Assembly (NCBI GenBank): GCA_030035585.1
Contig: CM057463.1
Span: 142,198,736 to 142,262,735 of the forward strand
Direction of reading: 5' to 3'
DNA: 64,000 bases
DNA from: Dugong dugon
Lineage: Eukaryota > Chordata > Mammalia > Sirenia > Dugongidae
A program made the position numbers and the translations under genes. Below the pieces are notes generated by a model. The model had not been told where the DNA came from, searched no databases, and saw nothing but the letters and a program-made list of their open reading frames with translations. How positions within the stretch are numbered: position 1 is the stretch's first letter; each line of letters begins with the position of its first letter. This document shows, in pieces, positions 56,442-64,000 of this stretch.

Positions 56442-56850
56442 GTCATTGTTGTTATTGTCGTTAGTTGGTATCTAGTTGGCTCTGACTCATGGCGACCCCA
56501 CGTGCTATAGAAAGAAATGTTCCCCAGTCTTGTACAATCTTCCTCACAATTGCTGGTATGCTTGAGTTCATTGTTGAGGCCATTGTGTATTTTGAGTGCC
56601 TTCTAACCTAGGGGGCTCGTCTTCAGCACTGTATCAAACAACATTCTGTTGTGATCCATAGGGCTTTAATTGACTGATTTTCAAATGTAGATTACCAGAC
56701 CTTTCTTCCTAGTCTGTTTTAGTCTGAAATTGCTGCTAAAATCTATGTACCATGGGTGACCCTACTGGTTTTTGAAATACCAGTAGGATAGCTGCCAGCA
56801 TCATAACAACATGCAAGACACCACAGTACAACAAACTGACAGATGGGTAG
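56442..56850 (-). mobile_element. Headless RTE-tailed SINE-like element
   Basis: Same body as 47975-48376 in the same orientation, ending at the same 5' point (ACTGACAGATGGGTA on the plus strand). Landmarks: CATGGCGACCCCACGTGCTA, CATTGTGTATTTTGAGTGCC and GCATCATAACAACATGCAAG. Confidence 0.78.
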
Positions 56851-57673
56851 TTTCCTTAACTAATAGATACTTATAAGCAGAGAAATCACAAAAACTAGAG
56901 ACTTAAGAGGAGCAGGAGGTAGTAGATAGAAACGGACCAGAGATAAAGCCCAGTTAGATAAAATTTTGGAAAAAACTGTGAATGTATGAAGAAATAAATG
57001 AATAGTATGTGATATTTTCCTTTAGCCTCCTAAAGCCAAATTTTGATCTTCTGGATTAGAGTAGTAAAGAGGCAAGAAACAGCAGGGTGATCCCAGCTTC
57101 CTCCTTAGTGGGTGCCACAGTGGGCAGGAGGGCCCCACCGTTGGAGGAAATGAAGAGAGCTATCAAGATAGAAAAACCCTGTGACCTGCAGGATATTGGT
57201 ATGAAGAGACACTGGCTTACTCAACGCTTAACAGTATTATTGGGGCTCTCATCTTACCAACAGAGAAGATAAAACCTGGAATGTTTTGACCACATAGCCA
57301 ACAAAGAAAGTATAAAAGGAGTTAAATCTATAGCTCTTGACTACTAATTTAATTAACCAGAAGATGGTTCCCCACTCTGTTATCAATGTAAATGCAAATG
57401 CCATGTAGAAATAAACAAAATGTGTTTTATGGTCACATAAGTATGGGAAAAGCTGAACTGAACAAAGTAGCCAGGTTTCTTTACACAAAAGTCCTCAAGG
57501 CTTAGGCATTCTGCTACGTATTCCAAATCCCAAGAGAAAATTGGCACATGAAGTTTCTCTAACTTACTTGTTCCTAGAACTTGTTGACTGGGGATCACTT
57601 CACAAGGAACAAATAATAGGACAAAAGAAGTAAAGGGAAATGAGCACATGAAATAAAACGTGCTGGTAAATGC
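56851..57673. other. No recognised feature
   Basis: No repeat or gene recognised. Confidence 0.4.
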
Positions 57674-57834
57674 CATCCTAGTGGCACAGTGGTTAAGAGC
57701 TCAGCTGCTAATGAAAAGGTGGGCAGTTCTAATCCACCAGCTGCTCCTTGGAAACTCTATGGGGAAGTTCTACTCTGTCCGATAGGGTCACTATGAGTGA
57801 GAATTGACTCCATGGCAACAGGTTTGGTTTTTGT
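57674..57834 (+). mobile_element. AfroSINE
   Basis: TCCTAGTGGCACAGTGGTTA head, GGGCAGTTCTAATCCACCAG, TCACTATGAGTGAGAATTGA 3' end and a GGTTTTTG tail. Confidence 0.94.
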
Positions 57835-58911
57835 TACAGCCTTACCAGTAAGTTGATACTTTCAATATTATTTCTACTATACACTGTGTAGAACTTCACC
57901 CAGCTTTGTTTATCCTTTGGTATTCCAAATTTATATTACAAGATAGTTATTTATGTTGATCAAAAGACCTCTCTTTTCACTGGGGACCTTAGCTCCAAAC
58001 CACTTTTCAATATCCAGGATGAGTTACAGAAGAAACCACAATAACCAGCTAGGTAGCTATATTTTTGGCATCAACTTTCGCTTTTCCAGCTGTTTGCCCA
58101 AATACATGCCATTGTACAAATTATTATTTGCTTAACATTTGTGTGTTTATAGAACAATTCAAACTGAATACCATAATCTGGGAAATGCCTTTGGGTAGTG
58201 GAGAAGAGCTAAGCAGCAATGTCCTCAGTATTATGTATACTGCAGCACTGGAGAAATTGTTCCTGCCTCCTGCCAAATAATTTGATAAAAGAAGGGGCTA
58301 CAGAGTGTAACCTTTTGGATTAATGCTCTTGACTGTCCATGTTCCCATTCAGTTACAGGAAGGCTTTCTCAGTGCAAATGCAGCATCAACTTTCCTACTA
58401 TAGGTGGTTGCAGTGTGAGCAATTATAGAAAAAAACAAGCAGAGAGAGGTTACCCCATGCCTTACATGTTAAGCAAAATGCTTACAAGTGATAATTATAC
58501 CAGAATTAATCAAAGAAGATGACAATATGTCCATTTTAAATATATGCATAGTCTTTAACGCTAAGAACCAAAGCAAATATGTTCCTCTGTCAATTTCTTT
58601 TCTTTCTGAAAGAGAAAGTAAGATAAATAATGTGCCTACAGAGTCTGCACAAGGAAACATGTGTACATTCCTTTGGCCTTATTTTTGATTTTTTATTTTA
58701 ATCTGTTTTCAAGTAGAATTTTCTTTCTCCTACATAGCATTTTGTTTTTGAGGTGGTACTATCCAATTCTGAGAGTTATTTTTCTTAACCTCTGTGACAG
58801 AATTGTACAGCTTGTTTGAATGTAGTTCATTTTAAAATGCCCTGTTCAGTAAGAAATAGGAAAGCATGGAAAAAAATAAAAAGTAACATTAGTCACAGAC
58901 TAGTGTCATGG
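57835..58911. other. No recognised feature
   Basis: AT-rich; no repeat or gene identified. Confidence 0.4.
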
Positions 58912-59402
58912 ATTGAGTTTATGTCCCCCCCCAAAATGCGTGTATCAGTTGGGCTGGGCCATGATTTCCAGTATTGTGTGGTTGTCCTCCATTTTGTGAC
59001 TGCAATTTTATGTTAAAGAGGATTAAGGTGGGATTGTAACACCCTTACTAAAGTCACATCCCTGATTCAATACAAAGGGAGTTTCCCTGGGGTGTGGCTT
59101 ACAAGAGATAAAAGGAAAGGGAAGCAAGCAGAGAGTTGAGGACTTCATACCACCAAGAAGGCAGTGCCAGGAGCAGAGCTCGTCCTTTGGACCTGAGGTT
59201 CCTGTGCTGAGATGCTCCCGGACAAAGGGAAGATTGATGACAAGGGCCTTCCTCCAGAACCGACAGAGAAAAGAAAGCCTTCCCCTGGAACTGATGCCCT
59301 GAATTTGGACTTGTAACTTACCTGACTGTGAGAGAATAAATTTCTCTGTTAAAGCCATGCACTTGCGGTATTTCTTTTATAGCAGCACTAGATGACTAAG
59401 AC
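58912..59402 (+). mobile_element. Solo LTR, ERVL-MaLR-like
   Basis: Starts TGTCATGGATTGAGTTTATG, ends AGCACTAGATGACTAAGACA, and has AGAGAATAAATTTCTCTG (poly(A) signal) near the end. ACTAG before it and ACTTG after it fit a 5-bp target duplication. Close relative of 16712-17297, with a shared middle (GATTGATGACAAG). Its plus-strand interior includes AAGGGAGTTTCCCTGGGGTG. Confidence 0.85.
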
Positions 59403-59743
59403 AACTTGTCTCTACTGTTTCATTTTCATACAGTGTCATCTTCTTTTGTTGTTCGTATCCAGAGTTTTGGAAACCTCAGAACATAAATGCACTTTGACTC
59501 TGAAATTTTTGTATAGTCAGAGCCTCTTAATGATATTGTTACAAGTGGAGTCTTTTAATGATCAATGGATATTTGGTTTAATACTCCTATTGCCAGCAGA
59601 AAGTATGGAACCCCACTCTGTATGGCCTTAAAGATCCAGTTCTTGCTTTCTAGAATGTTATTTCCAAGGGCAGAGTCTTGGCTTTTGCCACTTTCGTTCA
59701 TAACATTACTTCAAAAAGAGCTGTAAACACTAATAGCAATAAT
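59403..59743. other. No recognised feature
   Basis: Nothing identified. Confidence 0.4.
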
Positions 59744-60956
59744 GACAGCTACGGTTTCTTTTTTTTTCTTTTTCCTTTTTTATTGTGCTTTAGATGAAGG
59801 TTTACAGAACAAATAGTTTCTCATTAAACAATTAGTACGCATATTGTTTTATGACAATGGTTAACAACCCCACGACATGTCAACACTGTCCCTTCTCAAC
59901 CTTGGGTTCCCTATCACTGGCTTTCCTGTCACCTCCTGTATTCTAGTCCTTGTCCCTGGACTGTTGCGCCCCATTAGTCTCATTTTGTTTTATGGAGCTG
60001 TCTAATCTTTGGCTGAAGGGTGAACATCGGAAGTGATTTCATTACTGAACTAAAAGGGTGTCCGGGTGTCAGGTTTTCTCCAGTCTCTGTCAGGCCAGTA
60101 GGTCTGGTCTCTTTTTGTGAGTTAGAATTTTGTCCTACTTTTTCTCCAGCTCTGTCCAGGACTCTTTGTTGTGATCGCAGGCAGAGCAGTCAGTGGTGGT
60201 AGCCAGGCACCATCTAGTTGTACTGGACTCAGTCTGGTGGAGGCCATGGTAGTTGTGGCCCATTAGTCCTTTGGACTAATCTTTCCCTTGTATCTTATTC
60301 TCTTCATTCTCCCTTGCTCCTGAAGGGCTGAGACCAGTGGAGTATCTTAGATGGCTGCCAACAGGCTTTTAAGACCCCAGACGCTACCCACCAAGGTAGA
60401 ATGTAGAACATTTTCTTTATAAACTGTGTTATGCCAATTGAGCTAGATGTTCCCCGAGACCATGGTCCCAACTGCCCTCCGTCCAGCAATTCGGTCCCTC
60501 AGGGAGTTCGGATGTGTCTACGGAGCTTCCATGACCTTCCTTTGTACAAGTTGTGCTGGCCTCCCCAGTATCGTATGCTGTCTTAAGCTTCACCAAAGTT
60601 ACCACTTAATCATTGTCTATTTAGTCCCCCCTATGCCTCGTAACCAATGGTTGTTTCTTTTTGTGTGTAAACTTTTTCATGAGTTTTTACAGTAGAGGTC
60701 ACATACAATATTTGTTCTTTTGTGATTGACTTATTTCACTCAGCATAATGTCCTCCAGTTTCATCCATGTTATGAGATGCTTCACAGATTCATCATTATT
60801 CTTTATGGTCGCATAATACTCCACTGTGTCTATGTATCATAATTTGTTTATCCATTCATCTGTTTCCATCTTTTTGCTATTGTGAACAATGCTGCAATGA
60901 ACATGGGTGTGCATATGTCTGTTCATGTGGCAGCTCTTATTTCTCTAGACAGCTAC
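59744..60956 (-). mobile_element. 5'-truncated L1 with target duplication
   Basis: Body 59753-60947 on the minus strand: T-rich tail, a single A cassette (GAAGGTTTACAGAACAAATA), the standard L1 3' UTR (TTAGTCCTTTGGACTAATCT) and the last part of ORF2 to about 60945. GACAGCTAC lies at 59744-59752 and 60948-60956. This copy represents the simplest 3' UTR layout in the window, with no B cassette. Confidence 0.93.
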
Positions 60957-61006
60957 CATTTTGATCGAGCACCTTCTATTTTTTATTTTTGCATGTAGTT
61001 AAAAAA

Positions 61007-61166
61007 GGAGCCCTGGTAGCACAGTGGTTAAAGCAATCCACTGTTAAACGAAAGTTTGGCAGTTTAAAACCACCAGTGGGAGAAAGATGTGGCAGTCTGC
61101 TTCTGCAGAGATTTACAGCCTTGGAAACCCTGTGGGGTCTCTATGAGTTGGAATTGACTGGACACT
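61007..61166 (+). mobile_element. AfroSINE, long form, 3'-truncated
   Basis: GGAGCCCTGGTAGCACAGTG head and the long-form block (GAAAGATGTGGCAGTCTGCT). It breaks off after GAGTTGGAATTGACTGGACA, directly against the duplicated segment that follows. Confidence 0.92.
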
Positions 61167-61261
61167 TCTGTAAGACATATTGTTTGGGGTATAGTTTGTT
61201 TGCTTGCCTTTGTGAAATTTGGCAACCTCAGGAGAAAGGACTGGTAAACAACCAAGATTTT
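61164..61261 (+). repeat. Local duplication, copy 1
   Basis: About 97 bases nearly identical to 61826-61921 (shared: GCAACCTCAGGAGAAAGGAC and TGGTAAACAACCAAGATTT). It is attached to the truncated end of an AfroSINE. Confidence 0.9.
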
Positions 61262-61276
61262 TAATTATCATAATAA

Positions 61277-61468
61277 AGCCATAAGGTAAATGAAACAAAA
61301 CCAACCCCATTGCTGTCAAGTTGATTTCCACTCATAGTGATCCTATAGAATGGAGTAGAACTGCCACATAGTGTTTCCAAGGAGCGGCTGGTGGATTTAA
61401 ACTGCTAACCTTTCGATTAGCAGGCAAGCTTTTAACCACTGCATCACTAGGGCTCCAGCCATAAGGTA
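61277..61468 (-). mobile_element. AfroSINE with 12-bp target duplication
   Basis: Body 61289-61456 on the minus strand (TTAGCAGGCAAGCTTTTAAC, GGTGGATTTAAACTGCTAAC, TGTCAAGTTGATTTCCACTC). AGCCATAAGGTA flanks it at 61277-61288 and 61457-61468. Confidence 0.95.
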
Positions 61469-61825
61469 GGCTTTATTATTTCCACTTTACAGGTAAGAAC
61501 ACATATGCAGAATACTGAGTTTGAAATCCATATCTTTGTAGCTCCAAATCCATGTTCATTACCATTAAAATGCCACATATGAATGTAATTGGCTAATTGT
61601 TGCATAGTCATCTTTGATACACCTGCAAAATACCACAGCTCTGCTCTTAGTGTTTTAGGTGTTTCATATACAAGATGACTTTTCAGATAAACACTAGAAT
61701 TGCTTTTTTCTTTCTGATTTTCACTGTGTCTTCTCTACTTAATTTATTTTATTGTTCTGGTCCAGTTTGGATTACTATTATTTCCAGTCACTTCTGCTTC
61801 GGTGATTTCTCATTATCTGCATGCT
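61469..61825. other. No recognised feature
   Basis: Sequence between the SINE and the second copy of the local duplication; nothing identified. Confidence 0.4.
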
Positions 61826-61921
61826 ACTTTTGTAAGACATGTTGTTTGGGGTTTTGTTTGTTTGTTTTTGTGAAATCTGGCAACCTCAGGAGAAAGGACT
61901 CTGGTAAACAACCAAGATTTT
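61826..61921 (+). repeat. Local duplication, copy 2
   Basis: Partner of 61164-61261. It lacks the SINE attachment and continues into CAGCTGTGACTCCAG, so it is probably closer to the original. Confidence 0.9.
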
Positions 61922-62616
61922 CAGCTGTGACTCCAGAAAAGCTATACCCGGGGAGTAGTAATGAAGCAGAAATAGACCTGCACTCATAAAGAGCTTCAAA
62001 TCAGTTCAATTCCTGGATGAATTAGGTGATATATAACTGCCTTCAAGAAGGAAAAAAAAAAATTCTTGCTGAAGAAATATAACATCTTCCAGAATATCAA
62101 ATTATCTACAATTTTTCTAGGATTTACTTTAAAATCCTAAGAGTAAGCAGGACAAATGAGAACTAGACCAAACAAAGAGAAATGCAAAAAGAAAAAATGG
62201 ACAGTAAAGCATATCCCCAGGAAATTATCATAGACATTCTTTAAAACACCTATGATCAATATTCTACATCAATATTTTAAGAGTTATTAACCAAGAATTT
62301 TTTAAGTGTATAAAGAACATAAAGCCACAAATTCAAAAAAAAAAAAGGTCGAACACCAAGCAAGAAAAATACACACAAAACAATGTCAAACACCAAGCAG
62401 GAAAAACACAAGGCAAACCGTACACCTAGGTATAACATGGTAAGACCTCTCATAAACTTAGAGGCAAAAATACCCCCCCAAAATTAGGAAACAATCTACA
62501 TTGGAAAGATAATGTATCATATAACCAGCTGTGTTTAGTTTAGGATTGGAAATTCAGTATATCATTCAAAAATCAATGAATGAATTACCGTTGTAAGGGA
62601 ATAAAGGGGAAAAAAT
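61922..62616. other. No recognised feature
   Basis: A-rich sequence with two near-copies of a CAAACACCAAGCA-type phrase at about 62348-62410. Immediately precedes an L1 5' UTR. Confidence 0.45.
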
Positions 62617-64000
62617 CACCTTGGCTAGAGAGCCATCAGTCCGCGGCCACTCCGGGTCTGCCCAGCTCCCACTCGCTGGCTCCTGCCATGCCATCTTTTT
62701 CTTTTCTTCCACACCACATCACCTCAGTTAGAGAGCCACCGGCTTGCCAGTGCCCCAAGTCCAGTCACCAGCTCCCTCTGTGCCATATTTTTTTTTCTTT
62801 CTTCCTTTTCTTTCTCCTTCCCACCTAGCCCTGTACATCACCTTCCCCCTTTCTTGCCAGTCCATGATGCATCACTGCAGCTACAAAGCCACTGGCCCAC
62901 TGCCATCCGGGGTGCTTCCCACCCCAACCCACCATCTCCCACCATGCCACCATTTTTTTTTTTTGCTTTTTTTCATTCTCTTCTTTCTTACATTCTCTCT
63001 CACAACTAGCCCCATATATCACCTACCATCCTTTCCAAGTGGCCCTTAGATCCACCCTGCACCCACTAGACAGCCCCCACCATGCCTCCAATTTTTTAAA
63101 TTTATTTATTTATTTATTATTTTTATTAGTAATTTTTTCTTTTCTTTTCTCTTTCTTCCTTTTCTTTCTCCCTCCCACCTAACCCTATATGCTTCCACCT
63201 GACCATGCCACACCACTGCTGCTAGAGAACCACAAACCTGTCACTGCCTCAGATCCAACTCTCCCCCACCTGCTGAGTACCACCACATCCCATTTTTTTC
63301 TCTTTATTTTCTTTCTTTTCTTTCATCCTCCTACCTACCCCATAAGCAACTATGCGTCTCTTCCACTGGTCCCCAGGTCCACCCTGCCCCACTGGCCAGC
63401 CCTCATCATGCCACTATTTTTTCTTTTTTCTTTTCTCTTTCCTTCCTTTTCTTTCTCCCCTGCCTAGCCCCATACGTCACCTCCCTGTCTTGCAGGCCCT
63501 GCCAAGCCAAAATGGCTACAGTGTCCCCAGAATTCAGGCCCACTACCTCACTGGACTCATACTGCCCCTCCCCTCCTGCCACTAGACCAGCTGCTGAATG
63601 GTGGGAAGCAAAGCAAGCCAGTATCACTCCCTGTCCAACATCCCGCCTATCTGAAGATAGACAGTGAATGCTCAAAAACCAGTGGACTAACATCAGGAGG
63701 CAGACAGTGCCCACTCAGTCTGCCCTCAGTGACCTTGCCAAACCAGTGTACAGCAAAGCAGACTCACTCTGCTGCTGCTCTGCCCACCCGCACAAGGTGG
63801 TGAGAGCTGTTTTGCCTACAGGTGAGCAAGCAGTAAAGCATACCTGGTCCACCCACTCTAACATGTCAAAACAAAACAAAAAAGCAGGATGAAACAAACA
63901 CAATAAATAAAGAAAATAATACCCTAATGTTTCAGAGATAGCAGACAATATCAAAACATATAACAAAAAGCAGGACAAGATGGTTTGAGCAAGTGACCAA
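62617..64000 (+). mobile_element. L1 5' UTR with monomer-like repeats, running off the window
   Basis: The right end (GCAGACAATATCAAAACATA at 63941-63960) matches the ORF1 start region of the other L1s, so the preceding 1.3 kb is taken as a 5' UTR. It holds about six imperfect units, each a C-rich block (such as TAGAGAGCCACCGGCTTGCC) followed by a CATGCCA-type phrase and a T/C tract. Tract starts near 62687, 62782, 62944, 63081, 63284 and 63407 are 95-203 bp apart. The units are unlike the 266-bp module of the younger L1, so this is another subfamily. Confidence 0.75.
63927..64000 (+). pseudogene. L1 ORF1 start, broken, cut by the window end
   Basis: The ATG lies where ORF1 begins by comparison with 36919 and 30586. 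TAG appears as codon 5, before the conserved QTISKH block, and a further indel follows, so this copy does not encode ORF1p from its own start. The rest lies outside the window. Confidence 0.75.

Noticed and set aside
62617..63500. Possible satellite or CRISPR-like array
   Set aside because: Units vary from about 95 to 203 bp with no constant repeat, and they lead into an L1 ORF1 start. L1 5' UTR monomers explain them better.

Overview
The window is mammalian nuclear DNA that contains mobile-element sequence and no host gene I can recognise. The lineage is most likely Afrotheria, probably an elephant or close relative. The main reason is about sixteen copies of a tRNA-headed SINE that looks like AfroSINE (head reading GAGCCCTGGTGGCGCAGTGG, 3' end reading GGTTGCTATGAGTCGGAA). 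These sit beside RTE/BovB-type LINEs that end in nearly the same 3' sequence, a pairing I know from Afrotheria. No exon set, tRNA gene, rRNA gene, CRISPR array or prokaryotic signal was seen. Family names come from memory of repeat consensus sequences, not from a search.

Layout. Positions 1-18 kb are a patchwork of L1, ancient L1/HAL1, L2, RTE, SINE and solo-LTR fragments, with two pogo/Tigger-like DNA elements placed end to end at 16.5-17.8 kb. Positions 18.2-39.5 kb are almost solid L1. An older full-length L1 on the minus strand (18176-35023) was split inside ORF1 by a younger, nearly intact L1, also on the minus strand (23765-32551, 15-bp target duplication). A third L1, on the plus strand (35395-39459), lies head to head with the older one and has lost almost all of ORF2. 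Positions 39.5-62.6 kb are again a patchwork: L1 pieces at 40.2, 44.6-47.8, 54.3 and 59.8-60.9 kb, an RTE reverse-transcriptase fragment at 42.6-43.9 kb, several AfroSINEs, a second SINE family with a tRNA-Gly-like head, and MaLR-like LTRs. The right end enters the monomer-like 5' UTR of another plus-strand L1 whose ORF1 start lies at 63927.

The youngest L1 is the most complete element. It has a 5' UTR with a CpG-rich 266-bp tandem array and a YY1-like site at its first bases, a full 349-codon ORF1, an inter-ORF spacer with a small lysine-rich ORF that ends in an ATGA overlap with ORF2, a full-length ORF2 broken by a single one-base frameshift, and a 1.5-kb 3' UTR made of alternating cassettes. 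Comparing the L1 copies here suggests that both ends of this lineage evolve by adding modules: 5' monomers and 3' A/B cassettes. These modular ends, the conserved small ORF and the ORF1-only L1 are the observations most worth a second look. I found no wholly new kind of biological system.
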